From: an uncultured Collinsella sp.
Lineage (GTDB): Bacteria > Actinomycetota > Coriobacteriia > Coriobacteriales > Coriobacteriaceae
DNA: 53,454 nt
Reading direction: 5' to 3'
Assembly: GCA_900768435.1 (NCBI GenBank)
Contig: CAAGCW010000010.1
Location: 1 to 53,454, forward strand
This document shows, piece by piece, positions 16,905 to 25,493 of the stretch. Every line of letters begins with the position of its first letter. The stretch's first letter is position 1. The position numbers were made by a program, and so were the translations under genes. The notes beneath the pieces are model-generated. The model searched no databases and was not told the origin of the DNA. It saw nothing but the letters and a program-made list of their open reading frames with translations.

Positions 16905-17711
16905 ATGTCCGGACACTCTAAGTGGGCCACAACCAAGCATCGTAAGGGCGCGCAGGACGCCAAGCGTTCCGCCCTCTTCTCCAAGCTCAGCCGCAACATC
17001 ACCGTTGCTGCCCGTCTCGGCGGTGACCCGCTGCCCGAGAACAACGCCAGCCTCGCCGCTGCCGTTGCCAAGGCCAAGGCTCAGTCCATGCCTAAGGACA
17101 AGATCAAGTCCGCTATCGACAAGGCTTTTGGTTCGGGTGCTGACGCCGCCGTCTACGAGAACATCGTGTACGAGGGCTACGGTCCCGCCGGTGTCGCCGT
17201 CTACGTCGACTGCCTGACCGACAACCGCAACCGTACCGCCGCTGATGTCCGTTCCGCCTTCTCCCACGCTGGTGGCAACCTGGGCACCTCCGGCTCCGTC
17301 GCCTTCCAGTTTGAGCGCAAGGGTCAGATCGTCGTCGCCAAGGAGATCCTGGACGAGAACGCCAAGAAGGAGACCATGATCGCCAACGGTGCTGCCGGTG
17401 ACGAGGATGAGTTCATGATGGCTATCGCCGAGGCCGGTGGCGAGGACTACGAGGATGCCGGCGAGGAGTGGATCGTCTGGACTACTGCCAACGAGGTTAT
17501 GGCTGTCTCCAAGGCGCTCGAGGAGCAGGGCGTCCAGGTCAAGGGCTCCGAGACCACCATGGTCCCGACTACCCCGACCGAGGTCTCCGGCGCCGACGCC
17601 AAGAAGGTTCAGCGCCTCATCGACCGTCTTGAGGAGCTCGACGACGTCCAGGATGTTTACAGCACCATGGACATGACCGACGAGGTCATCGCTGCCCTCG
17701 AGGAGGAGTAG
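16905..17711 (+). CDS. yebC: YebC/PmpR-family protein
   Basis: 268 residues from ATG 16905, behind ATAGGAGAC. The family signature opens the protein (MSGHSKWATTKHRKGAQDAKR), followed by the conserved NNASLAAAVAKAKAQSMPKD block and the GYGPAGVAVYVDCLTDNRNRT block. YebC-type proteins are cytoplasmic; some act as transcription regulators and others help ribosomes through difficult sequences such as proline runs. It is about 20 residues longer than typical, with an acidic tail (EVIAALEEE). Codon use is strongly biased to GCC, ATC and AAG, as in highly expressed genes. A terminator follows 70 bp later. Confidence 0.95.
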   Translation: MSGHSKWATTKHRKGAQDAKRSALFSKLSRNITVAARLGGDPLPENNASLAAAVAKAKAQSMPKDKIKSAIDKAFGSGADAAVYENIVYEGYGPAGVAVYVDCLTDNRNRTAADVRSAFSHAGGNLGTSGSVAFQFERKGQIVVAKEILDENAKKETMIANGAAGDEDEFMMAIAEAGGEDYEDAGEEWIVWTTANEVMAVSKALEEQGVQVKGSETTMVPTTPTEVSGADAKKVQRLIDRLEELDDVQDVYSTMDMTDEVIAALEEE

Positions 17712-17780
17712 CGCTCGCACGGGTTAAGCCGTGCATATCTGGGCATAATGAAGCGAGCATGCAAGCCTCGTGGAATAGAT

Positions 17781-17824
17781 GAGCCGGATCCGCGTGCGTA
17801 GAGCACCGGACCCGGCTCTTTTAT
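17781..17824 (+). terminator. Terminator after yebC
   Basis: Twelve-bp arms GAGCCGGATCCG / CGGACCCGGCTC (one mismatch), then TTTTATAAT. Confidence 0.85.
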
Positions 17825-17877
17825 AATGATGCGAACCGTTTTGCATTTCGAGAGCCGAGATTTGAAGGGAGCGCCGC

Positions 17878-18423
17878 GTGCGCGTACTCAAACGAGCCCT
17901 AGCGATCGTGTATCTTGCCGCCACCATCGTGGCGCTGGGTACGCTTGTCTGCCAGTTTTGGGGGCCGTATACGTATCGCTTTATGCTGCTGATGCGCGAC
18001 CCCATGCCGCGCGTCGTCGTCACGGCGTGCGCCGGCGTCGTGGCGATCGGCGTGCTGGTAAGCTTTTTCCGCCTGATGTTCGCCCGTCGCGAGCCGTCCT
18101 GCGTGCATCCGGCGGGGGAGCGCAATATCGAGGTTACCCTTGCGGCGCTTTCTTCGTGCGCCAGGGTTGCTGCCGAGCGCGACGACCGCGTGATGGTCGA
18201 GCATGTCGAGGCCCGCGTCCAAGGCCCCGACGATTCGCACGTCCGTTTTAAGGTCGAGGCTATCGCGCTTGACGATAAGGACGTGACATCTCTGGCTACC
18301 GCGATGCAGCAGCGCATCGAGGAAGCTTGCGACACCATGCTCGGCACGCCGGGTACGACCACGCGCGTCCGTTTTTTGCCGTCCAAGACTACCGTCCAGA
18401 CCGTGGAGGTTTCCGGTGAGTGA
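17878..18423 (+). CDS. amaP: Alkaline shock response membrane anchor protein AmaP
   Basis: 181 residues, GTG 17878 with GGGAGCG upstream. Two membrane helices (about 6-28 and 43-64) with a short outside loop are followed by a cytoplasmic domain of about 115 residues that ends in a VRFLPSKTTVQTVEV beta strand. This is the layout of AmaP, which tethers Asp23 to the membrane. The asp23 gene lies two genes downstream, with the third partner (DUF2273) between and overlapping the amaP stop by 8 bp, so the three form one operon. Homology to AmaP is judged from architecture and context more than from residue identity. Confidence 0.8.
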   Translation: MRVLKRALAIVYLAATIVALGTLVCQFWGPYTYRFMLLMRDPMPRVVVTACAGVVAIGVLVSFFRLMFARREPSCVHPAGERNIEVTLAALSSCARVAAERDDRVMVEHVEARVQGPDDSHVRFKVEAIALDDKDVTSLATAMQQRIEEACDTMLGTPGTTTRVRFLPSKTTVQTVEVSGE

Positions 18424-18793
18424 TACCAATCAAGATAAGACCGCTCGTACGCCGCGCCTGACGATTGACCAGAGCGCCACGTCGGCAGGCGAGTCCGCCG
18501 ACACCAAGCCCGAGGCCGGCGAGCAGCACGACAGCGCTGCCAACGACTTTGACGAGGCCATGGGTCTCATCAAAGGTACGGGCGCTGCTATCTGGAGCTA
18601 CGCCGTGCGCCACCCCAACACTACGCTCGGCGCCGTGGCAGGCTTTATCATCGCCGTGCTGGTACTTACGTTGGGCCTGTGGGACACGCTCGTCATCGCA
18701 TTCTTTGTGCTGATCGGCGCCGTAATCGGCCAGATTCGCGACGGCGAGAACGGTATCGTCAACTTCTTCGGCCGCCTGTTTAGCGGCCGCTAA
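18416..18793 (+). CDS. DUF2273 small membrane protein
   Basis: 125 residues, GTG 18416 inside the end of amaP, with GGAGG at 18405-18409. A polar N-terminus of about 60 residues precedes the membrane part: HPNTTLGAVAGFIIAVLVL, then LWDTLVIAFFVLIGAVIGQI. This hairpin of two helices, ending with an RDGENGIVNFFGRLF tail, is the DUF2273 domain found next to Asp23/AmaP genes. Its job is thought to be part of the envelope stress complex; no reaction is known. The N-terminal extension is longer than in most members, which have about 60 residues in total. Confidence 0.88.
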   Translation: MSDTNQDKTARTPRLTIDQSATSAGESADTKPEAGEQHDSAANDFDEAMGLIKGTGAAIWSYAVRHPNTTLGAVAGFIIAVLVLTLGLWDTLVIAFFVLIGAVIGQIRDGENGIVNFFGRLFSGR

Positions 18794-18837
18794 TACGTAC
18801 TCGACTGTCGCATCCGCGGCAGGCATAAGGAGGAACC

Positions 18838-19353
18838 ATGGCTTTTAACACGAAGGTCGATGTGGCCGATACCGAGCTCGAGGCGGACGAGGCCGTCGCC
18901 GCCGAGGCGGAGGACGTAACGCTCGAGGATGAGGCGCTCGTTGAGGCCGAGTCCGATGCTGACGAGGACAACGAGGAGATGGACGAGTCCGAGGACTCGC
19001 TGACCTATTCCAACGGCGTGATCGAGAAGATCGTCGCCATGGCCACCCGCGAGGTGCCGCACGTTCTGGGCATGAAGGGTAACCTTATGCACTTTGTGCA
19101 GGAGCAGTTTGGTGCCGAGAACCTGACCAAGGGCGTGACGGTCGAGGTCACCGACGACAACCGCGTGGTCGTCAACATCTCGGTCATTATCGAATACGGC
19201 GCCTATGCGCCTGCGATCTTCGACGACGTTAAGGCACGCGTCACCGAGCGTCTGGCCGCGATGACCGGCCTTGAGGTGGCAGGCGTCAACCTGCGCATCG
19301 AGGATGTCATCACCCCCGAGGAGTACGAGCACCGTACCAGCCAGCACGAGTAA
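18838..19353 (+). CDS. Asp23/Gls24-family envelope stress response protein
   Basis: 171 residues, ATG 18838 with AAGGAGGA. The first ~57 residues are extremely acidic (Glu/Asp runs), then the Asp23 domain begins with YSNGVIEKIVAMATREVPHV and runs through VNISVIIEYGAYAPAIFDDV to VNLRIEDVITPEE. Asp23 is an abundant cytoplasmic protein held at the membrane by AmaP and linked to cell-wall stress. The long acidic N-terminal tail is unusual for the family and may alter self-association. It is the last gene of the amaP operon; a dispersed hairpin and a strong terminator follow at once. Confidence 0.92.
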   Translation: MAFNTKVDVADTELEADEAVAAEAEDVTLEDEALVEAESDADEDNEEMDESEDSLTYSNGVIEKIVAMATREVPHVLGMKGNLMHFVQEQFGAENLTKGVTVEVTDDNRVVVNISVIIEYGAYAPAIFDDVKARVTERLAAMTGLEVAGVNLRIEDVITPEEYEHRTSQHE

Positions 19354-19402
19354 CCTACCAAAAAGGGATGTTTGTTTTGGCAGGTTTTATCTGCGTAAAC
19401 GT
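19352..19402 (+). repeat. Dispersed hairpin, long form (copy 4)
   Basis: Arms AACCTACCAAAA (19352-19363) and TTTTGGCAGGTT (19375-19386), one mismatch, loop AGGGATGTTTG, and the conserved 3' flank TTATCTGCGTAAACGTC. The left arm begins inside the asp23 TAA stop codon. Confidence 0.85.
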
Positions 19403-19403
19403 C

Positions 19404-19443
19404 AACGGCCGGTCGCGCATGCAAAAGCGCGGCCGGCCGTTTT
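19404..19443 (+). terminator. Terminator after asp23
   Basis: Fifteen-bp arms 19404-19418 / 19427-19441 with one G-T pair, loop ATGCAAAA, then TTTC. Confidence 0.9.
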
Positions 19444-19557
19444 CTATATGCCCTCGATGCGGCCATACCGCTCGTCTAACTAAGGGTTGCAATCTTCGCG
19501 TTCCGCGTTACCCTAATGGGCGAATTGTTTCCAAATTGTTAACGAGGGGTTGCCGTA

Positions 19558-20580
19558 ATGGCCGACGAACACGAGACCGAAAGCAAGGCATGGGCGATTG
19601 AAGCCGCTGCGGCAGAGGCGGCGTCGCGTGCCGCCGAGGAAGTGCATCGCCCGCCTGTGGTTCCGATGGAGCGCGTGGTCGGTCGCGAGGATATCGAACG
19701 TGGCGAGCGCGCCGGCCGCAAGCGCAGCCAGGAGCCAGGCTTTCCACGCTTTTTTGCCGAGCTCAATTTGGGCCTGATCCTCACGGCCTTTGCCATCGTT
19801 GCGTTTAAAACACCTAATCACTTTGCTTTTGGCGGCACCTCGGGCGTGTCGGTCATTCTGTCCACGCTGTTCCCGACCCTGCCCGTCGGCGTCTTTATGT
19901 GGATTATCAATGCGGTGCTCGTCATCCTGGGCTTTATCTTTTTGGAGCGCAAGGCAATCCTGTGGAGTGTCTTTGCCTCGTTTGCGCTGTCCGCCTATGT
20001 TTCGCTGTTTGAGCTCTTTATTCCGACCGATGTCTCGATGACGGGCGATATGTGGCTCGACCTGTGCTTTGCCGTGATTCTGCCGGCGCTCGGCAGCGCC
20101 ATCGTCTTTGATATTGGTGCCTCGACGGGCGGCACGGACATCCTCGCCATGATCCTCAAACGTCGCACGACGCTCGAGATTGGCCGCGCCCTGCTGCTGG
20201 TCGATATCGGCATCGTGACCATTGCGGCCTTCTTGTACGGTCCGCGCGTCGGTCTGTACTGCGTGCTCGGCCTGTTTGCCAAGACGCTCGTGGTCGACAA
20301 GGCTATCGAGAGCATTCACCTGCGCAAAGTCTGCACGGTCATTTGTTCCGAGCCCCTTAAGGTCGAGGAGTTTATCGTCAAGCATCTCAACCGTACGGCG
20401 ACTATCAGCCGCGGCTACGGCGCCTTCTCGGGCAAGTGCGTGACGGTGATCATGAGCGTGCTGAGTCGTCGCGAGGCCGTGCAGCTGCGTCGCTACGCTC
20501 GCGAGATCGATCCGGGTGCCTTTATCACGATCGTCGACAGCTCCGAGATCGTCGGCAAGGGTTTCCGCGGAACGAACTAA
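19558..20580 (+). CDS. YitT-family membrane protein with DUF2179 domain
   Basis: 340 residues, ATG 19558, GAGGGG upstream. Residues 1-65 are a charged, Ala/Glu-rich cytoplasmic extension absent from most relatives. The membrane part (about 70-240) has five or six helices and family hallmarks such as NHFAFGGTSGVSVILS and DIGASTGGTDILAMILKRRT. The C-terminal DUF2179 domain (about 250-335) ends with GAFITIVDSSEIVGKGF, the typical closing stretch. YitT proteins are common in Gram-positives; no transport or enzymatic activity is firmly known. A plausible promoter, TTGCAA (19486) and TACCCT (19508), lies upstream. Confidence 0.9.
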   Translation: MADEHETESKAWAIEAAAAEAASRAAEEVHRPPVVPMERVVGREDIERGERAGRKRSQEPGFPRFFAELNLGLILTAFAIVAFKTPNHFAFGGTSGVSVILSTLFPTLPVGVFMWIINAVLVILGFIFLERKAILWSVFASFALSAYVSLFELFIPTDVSMTGDMWLDLCFAVILPALGSAIVFDIGASTGGTDILAMILKRRTTLEIGRALLLVDIGIVTIAAFLYGPRVGLYCVLGLFAKTLVVDKAIESIHLRKVCTVICSEPLKVEEFIVKHLNRTATISRGYGAFSGKCVTVIMSVLSRREAVQLRRYAREIDPGAFITIVDSSEIVGKGFRGTN

Positions 20581-20730
20581 CGCGGTCGAGCTTATCAAAC
20601 AATCGAATAGCGCCCTGCGCATTGCAAATGCGTCATGTTGGAGTATTTGTCCCCACATTGGGTGATAATGATGCAAAAGACATCGTTTGCGATCCAGATG
20701 ATTCGCTCAAGATACGAAGGGATGATCTCG

Positions 20731-22047
20731 ATGTTCTGTTCGCAGTGTGGTGCCCCCATGGGCGACAACGATAAGTTCTGTGGTGCGTGTGGTGCCCCCA
20801 ATGCCGGTGCCGCAGCCTCTGCCCCTCAGGGTCAGCCCCAGCAGTTTGTTCCGCAACCGCCCGTGGCGAATGCGTCCAAGGGCTGTGTGGCTCAGGCGTT
20901 TGAGGACATGACCAAGACGCCGGGCGTGCTGCAGCGCGTGTGCCAGATCGCCTTTTTGCCGGCGCTGATTTGTGTTGTGTCGGTGCTCGTGCTGTTCATT
21001 CCCGTTATCGGCGGTATCGCAGCTGCCATTGGCTTTTTGGCAGCTTGCATTGCGAGCGTGTGTGGTTCCGGCTTTGGTATTGAGTGGGGTCGCGATCTGT
21101 CGCTCAAGGTTGATGACGGTATGGATCGTCCACTCATGCGTTCCACGTCGTTTGGCCTCGGAGTCTTTTCGAGCGTTATCTCGGTCGTGCTCGAGGTTAT
21201 CGCTGCCATTCCCGTTATCGGTGTAGTGCTTTCGCTGGTGGAGAGCGTGGTAATTGGCGCCGCGGGCTCGTATTCGTATTACGGCTCTTATGCACTCGAG
21301 GCAGCGCTGTTCGGCTCGCTTGGCCTGCTTGTCCTGGCTATGATTGCCACGGCGGTCTTGGGGGTCTTCTTTAAGATGTTCGCCGACATTGCCGTGATGC
21401 ACTTTGCGGTGACCGGTCGTGTCGAGAGCGCGTTTTCGCTCGATAAGGTCTGGGCGGCCTTTAAGCACAACAAGACCAAACTGTTCTGCGCTTCGTTCCT
21501 TCCCGAGTTTTTGACGGGCCTGGTCGCCAACGTTGTCACCTGGATCCTGACGTTCGTCTTTGGCACCATTGCCTCTGTCGGTATGTATAGCTACTACTAC
21601 CGTCCTACGGCTATTGAGGCGCTTGTTACCGGCGGTGGCATCACGCTCGTATTGTTCTTGGTGCTGACGGCGTTTGTCACGGTATTCCTCACGGTCTTTG
21701 GCAAGATGCTCAAGCACCGTGCCGTTGGCTATTGGGTTGCGCGCTACGCAAGCGAGTGGGCCGACGAGGACAAGGACGACGTCCTGACTTTTGTGCTGCC
21801 GTTTGAGAAGAAGTCTGCTCCGGCTGGTTTTAGCGCCGACGCAGCGCCCGTATCCGATTCCGCTGCGGCGCCGGCGCCTGCGCCCGAGCCCGAGCCCGAG
21901 CCCGTGCCTGAGCCTGAGCCCACGCCCGTGCCTGAGCCCGAGCCCGCGCCCATGCCGGAACCGGAGCCCGAGCCTGCGCCTGAGCCCGAGCCTGCGCCTG
22001 AGCCCGAGCCTGCGCCAAGCTCCGACGAGGACCCGCAGGACGAGTAA
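20731..22047 (+). CDS. Zinc-ribbon membrane protein with Pro-Glu repeat tail
   Basis: 438 residues from ATG 20731, chosen because GAAGGGA sits at 20715-20721; the ATG at 20722 would be too close. The N-terminus is a zinc ribbon with C3, C6, C17 and C20 (CSQCGAP, CGACGAP). About six membrane segments follow between residues 70 and 345, in a layout that recalls DUF4013 proteins (WGRDLSLKVDDGMDRPLMRS). Residues about 385-430 are a near-perfect Pro-Glu/Pro-Ala run of PEPEP units, most likely an extended spacer on the cytoplasmic side. Function is unknown. The degenerate repeat tail is a spot where length could vary between strains. Confidence 0.8.
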   Translation: MFCSQCGAPMGDNDKFCGACGAPNAGAAASAPQGQPQQFVPQPPVANASKGCVAQAFEDMTKTPGVLQRVCQIAFLPALICVVSVLVLFIPVIGGIAAAIGFLAACIASVCGSGFGIEWGRDLSLKVDDGMDRPLMRSTSFGLGVFSSVISVVLEVIAAIPVIGVVLSLVESVVIGAAGSYSYYGSYALEAALFGSLGLLVLAMIATAVLGVFFKMFADIAVMHFAVTGRVESAFSLDKVWAAFKHNKTKLFCASFLPEFLTGLVANVVTWILTFVFGTIASVGMYSYYYRPTAIEALVTGGGITLVLFLVLTAFVTVFLTVFGKMLKHRAVGYWVARYASEWADEDKDDVLTFVLPFEKKSAPAGFSADAAPVSDSAAAPAPAPEPEPEPVPEPEPTPVPEPEPAPMPEPEPEPAPEPEPAPEPEPAPSSDEDPQDE

Positions 22048-22056
22048 CCCTGCCAC

Positions 22057-22087
22057 CTGCCATTTGGGGACGGGGTAGAAACGGTAG
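22057..22087 (+). repeat. Dispersed 3' hairpin, degenerate (copy 5)
   Basis: Arms CTGCCATTT / AAACGGTAG (one G-T pair, one mismatch) around GGGGACGGGGTAG. It lies 9 bp behind the stop codon, the same position as the other copies. Confidence 0.55.
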
Positions 22088-22105
22088 AAATAGCGCTTGA
22101 CAAAT

Positions 22106-22146
22106 AAGCGGGGGCGGACGTGCCGAAGCGTCCGCCCCCGCTTTGA
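22106..22146. terminator. Bidirectional terminator
   Basis: Fifteen-bp perfect arms (22106-22120 / 22129-22143) between the zinc-ribbon gene and the convergent M20 gene. Confidence 0.88.
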
Positions 22147-22187
22147 TATCGCGATGCGGCTATGACTGCGAGATGGTCGTGGATCGA

Positions 22188-23651
22188 CTACTCGTCGTGC
22201 TTCTCCTCGCGGCGAGCGGCGGCACGTGCATCGTGGATGCCCTTGATTGCGGCGTGTCGGGCGGTGCGGGCATCGTGCATGGCGTCGCGGGCCTCGGCGG
22301 CCGTGGCCTTGGCAGAGCGCAGTTTGGCTGCCAGGTCGGGATTGGTCTCGGCGACCGCGGCAATCGTGGGGCCGTCGAGCTCCTCTTGCGTGGGCTCGGC
22401 CAAAAAGTCGATGGCATATTGGGCGGCCACCATGGAGCCCTTTGCCAGCACAGTCTCGTCGATCTTGTAGAAGCAGGAATGTTGGGCGTACGTGGCGCCA
22501 ATCTTGGGGTTGCGCGTACCTACAAAGGCGAGCACGCCCGGTACGCGGCGCAGGTACTCCGAAAAATCCTCGCCCGAAAGCGTGCCGCGGTAATGACCTT
22601 GACCGGTGGGGCCCAGGCATTTGATTACTGCCTGGCGGCAGCGCTCGCTCGAGGCGGCATCGTTTTCGACCTTGTAATTGGCGATGGTGTAGTCGGTGAG
22701 CTTTGCCTCGGCGCCCAAGGCGGCCGCGGTATGCTCCACGATGCGACGCATAAGCTCCGGCATTTCCTCGTGGGTCGAATCGCCGTAGGTGCGCACCGTG
22801 CCGGCGAGGTAGGCCGTGCCGGCGATAACGTTGCGCGCGGTTCCGCCGTGCAGCTCGCCGACGGTAATGACGGCCGGCTCGTAGGGGCTGATCTCGCGCG
22901 AAACGATGGTCTGCAGGGCATTGACGATCTCGGCGGCCACCATAACGGCGTCGTGGCCGCGCTGGGGCATGGCACCGTGGCATGAGGTGCCGCGAACATC
23001 GATGCGGAACCAGTCGGTATTGGCCATGCGCGGACCGGGCTCGCAGCTCACGGTGCCGGCGTCAACCTCGCTCCAGATGTGCGCGGCGTAGGCGCCATCG
23101 ACGCCGTCGAGCACGCCCGTGCCGATCATGAGCTTGGCGCCCTGGCCGTTTTCCTCGCTGGGCTGGAAGACGATGCGGACTTCGCCGTGGATGTCGTCGG
23201 TCATATGGCGCAGGATTTGCAGCGTGCCGAGCATCATGGCGATGTGGCAGTCGTGGCCGCAGGCGTGCATGCAGCCCTCGTTGACGCTGGCGAACTCTTC
23301 GCCGGTCTGCTCGGTGACGGGCAGGGCGTCGATGTCGGCGCGCAGCAGGATGCGGCGGCGTGGCGTGCCGTCCTCGCGATAGGCGTCGGGCGCGGTGCCG
23401 CGAAGGGTCGCCACAAGGCCCGTCTTAAGAGGGCGCTCGTAGGGGATATTCATGGCATCGAGCTGGTTGGCGATGTCAGAAGTCGTGCGCTCCTCGGCGA
23501 GGCTCAGCTCCGGGTGCTTATGGAAGTGCCGGCGCTGCTTGATGATGTAGGGTTCAAACTCGGCGGCGATATCCTGGATGGCCGCGGTGACGTCGTCAGC
23601 CGCTCGCACCTCGGTCGCCGCCATAATCTGCTGTGCCTTGGTCTTCGTCAT
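22188..23651 (-). CDS. M20-family amidohydrolase/peptidase with helical C-terminal extension
   Basis: 487 residues from the ATG at 23651, with AAGGAG before it; the reading frame stays open further upstream but runs across the divergent gene. Metal-dependent amide hydrolase of the amidohydrolase (N-acyl amino acid / hippurate) branch. Zinc ligands are visible: CGHDCH (C131, H133), the catalytic EEN pair near 190, HGAMPQRGHD near 245, and a late GEDFSEYL. The core ends near residue 400, where relatives stop; the last ~75 residues are an Ala/Arg/Lys/Glu-rich helix (RDAMHDARTARHAAIKGIHD) that looks like a coiled coil. Substrate unknown. Confidence 0.92.
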   Translation of the reverse strand: MTKTKAQQIMAATEVRAADDVTAAIQDIAAEFEPYIIKQRRHFHKHPELSLAEERTTSDIANQLDAMNIPYERPLKTGLVATLRGTAPDAYREDGTPRRRILLRADIDALPVTEQTGEEFASVNEGCMHACGHDCHIAMMLGTLQILRHMTDDIHGEVRIVFQPSEENGQGAKLMIGTGVLDGVDGAYAAHIWSEVDAGTVSCEPGPRMANTDWFRIDVRGTSCHGAMPQRGHDAVMVAAEIVNALQTIVSREISPYEPAVITVGELHGGTARNVIAGTAYLAGTVRTYGDSTHEEMPELMRRIVEHTAAALGAEAKLTDYTIANYKVENDAASSERCRQAVIKCLGPTGQGHYRGTLSGEDFSEYLRRVPGVLAFVGTRNPKIGATYAQHSCFYKIDETVLAKGSMVAAQYAIDFLAEPTQEELDGPTIAAVAETNPDLAAKLRSAKATAAEARDAMHDARTARHAAIKGIHDARAAARREEKHDE

Positions 23652-23819
23652 GGTCGATTTGCTCCTTGCTGGCTCGATCGCAAAATCGTACAGGCTCTCT
23701 CCAGTATGCCACCTGCCGCTAGGGCTGGTAAAGTTGCCGTTTGCCGCTTGGAGTTTTGTTGCAAGGGCGGGGGAGTACACTCGGGGGTGTTGAATTTCCT
23801 GCCAGAGATGGGGATGCCC

Positions 23820-25457
23820 ATGCAACATATCGATCGGATTATCCGCTCCAAGAACGTCTTTACCGCACAAGATGGCGTCGATAATGCCCGTGAGCTGGCA
23901 ATTGCCGTCGCGGGCGATCGCATTGTGGCGGTCGGCAAGCCCGACGATGTGATTGCCGAGGCCCCTGCTGCAACGCCCGTCGTCGACTATGGCGAGCAGT
24001 TTGTCTGCCCCGGGTTCCATGATGCGCATCTGCACTTCTTCCATACCTCGGTCGGCTCCTCGCCGTACATGCTCATGGATATGGGCACGTCCGAGGCGGC
24101 GTTGGTGCAGCACGCGCTCGAGTTTTCCCAGGACCTGCCCGATGACGCTTGGGTTGTGACGCAGGGCTGGCGCGACTACCGTTGGGACCCGCCCGAGCAT
24201 CCTACCAAGGCGTCGCTCGATGCGGTCTTCCCCGATCGCCCCTGCGTTATGTATTCGGGCGACGGGCACACGTTGTGGCTCAACAGCCGCGCGCTCGAGG
24301 CGCTTGGCGTCACGCGCGACAGCGAGCCGCCGGCGGGCGGTAGCTACGACAAGGACGCAAACGGCGAGCTCACGGGCATTGCTCACGAGGCGGCTGCCAT
24401 GCAGCTGCTGCCGCGCTGTTTGGAATGGTTAGGCGAGGACCGCATCGCAAGCGCCTACGCCGACCAGATGCGCCGCATGGCCGAGCAGGGCATCACCTCG
24501 ATCTGCGACATGTCGCTCATGCCCATGCCGGGCTGCGATTTTATCCGCGACGACGTCTACGACAAGTTGCAGGCCGACGGTAAGCTGGGCATCCGCGCTC
24601 ATCTATTCCCCACGCTGCTGGACGACCAGTCGCGCTTGGAAGAGCTGCAGGCTCGCTACGCGAACAACGCCCTACTCTCGGCGCCAGGTTTTAAGCAGTT
24701 CTTCGATGGCGTGTCGAGCGAACACACGGCATATCTCACCGAGCCCTATACCAATCCACGTTTCCCGGGCGATCGGGGCCGTCTGACGGTTCCCGCCGAG
24801 CGTATGCGCAAGCTGGTTTTGGCGGCTGCGGAGCGCGGTCACACCGTGCGCATCCACGTCATCGGCGATGGCGCCATCCATGCCGCGCTCGATATCTTTG
24901 AAGAGGCCGCCGACCTGTACGGCCTGCCCAAGCACGGGCATAACACGCTTGAGCATCTGGAGAATCTGCTGCCTCAGGACATCGACCGCCTGTGTAAGCT
25001 CAACGTCATTGCCTCGAGCCAGCCCTGCCATATCACACTCGATCCGGGTGGACCGGAGCGCGATCTGGGCCTGGAGCGCAGCCGTATCATGTGGCCGTTT
25101 GCAACCTATCGGCAGCGCGGCATCCGCCAAGCCTTTGGTACCGATAGTCCCATCACGCCCGTTACCAGCATGAACGTGCTCTATACGGCCATCACGCGCC
25201 AAGATCCCAAAAGCCATTGGCCCGAGGGCGGCTGGCTGCCGAGCGAGCGCATCGATGCGGCAACGGCCCTGCGCAACTACACCCTGGGCAGCGCCCATGC
25301 GGCGGGCGACGAGCAAAATCTCGGCAGCTTGGAGCCCGGCAAATACGCCGACCTGGTAGTCCTTGACCAAAACCCACTCACCATCGACCCCCAGGACCTC
25401 CAGGCCACCCAAGTCCAAGCAACCTACCTAGCCGGCAACCTCATCTACGAGCGATAA
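23820..25457 (+). CDS. YtcJ-like metal-dependent amidohydrolase
   Basis: 545 residues from ATG 23820 (MQHIDRI), picked because GGGG at 23810-23813 is 6 bp upstream; ATGs at 23808 and 23814 are possible. The N-terminal beta sandwich (residues 1-60) leads to the metal site HDAHLH (H70, H72), then HVIGDGAIHAALDI near 345 and GTDSPITP near 440 (the catalytic Asp). The closing segment, LGSLEPGKYADLVVLDQNPL, is standard for the superfamily. YtcJ-type enzymes hydrolyse amides or formamides of varied small molecules. It is transcribed divergently from the M20 gene across a 168-bp gap, so the two hydrolases may work on the same kind of substrate; that is inference. Confidence 0.9.
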   Translation: MQHIDRIIRSKNVFTAQDGVDNARELAIAVAGDRIVAVGKPDDVIAEAPAATPVVDYGEQFVCPGFHDAHLHFFHTSVGSSPYMLMDMGTSEAALVQHALEFSQDLPDDAWVVTQGWRDYRWDPPEHPTKASLDAVFPDRPCVMYSGDGHTLWLNSRALEALGVTRDSEPPAGGSYDKDANGELTGIAHEAAAMQLLPRCLEWLGEDRIASAYADQMRRMAEQGITSICDMSLMPMPGCDFIRDDVYDKLQADGKLGIRAHLFPTLLDDQSRLEELQARYANNALLSAPGFKQFFDGVSSEHTAYLTEPYTNPRFPGDRGRLTVPAERMRKLVLAAAERGHTVRIHVIGDGAIHAALDIFEEAADLYGLPKHGHNTLEHLENLLPQDIDRLCKLNVIASSQPCHITLDPGGPERDLGLERSRIMWPFATYRQRGIRQAFGTDSPITPVTSMNVLYTAITRQDPKSHWPEGGWLPSERIDAATALRNYTLGSAHAAGDEQNLGSLEPGKYADLVVLDQNPLTIDPQDLQATQVQATYLAGNLIYER

Positions 25458-25493
25458 GTCTGCCTGATTGTCGAGCGCGGCGACCCGCCCTCC

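Noticed and set aside
21877..22020. Periodic repeat that could be mistaken for a CRISPR or tandem array
   Set aside because: It is an in-frame coding repeat of Pro-Glu and Pro-Ala codons inside the zinc-ribbon gene; there are no spacers.
20707..22983. Long minus-strand frame over the zinc-ribbon and M20 genes
   Set aside because: Arg/His-rich translation without domain features, antisense to one recognised gene and out of frame with the other.
23079..23819. Upstream extension of the YtcJ-like frame
   Set aside because: It is antisense to the M20 core and has no family similarity; homology begins at about 23820.
23652..24386. Upstream extension of the M20 frame across the divergent amidohydrolase gene
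   Set aside because: The true start at 23651 has a ribosome-binding site, and the extension is antisense to a well-defined gene.
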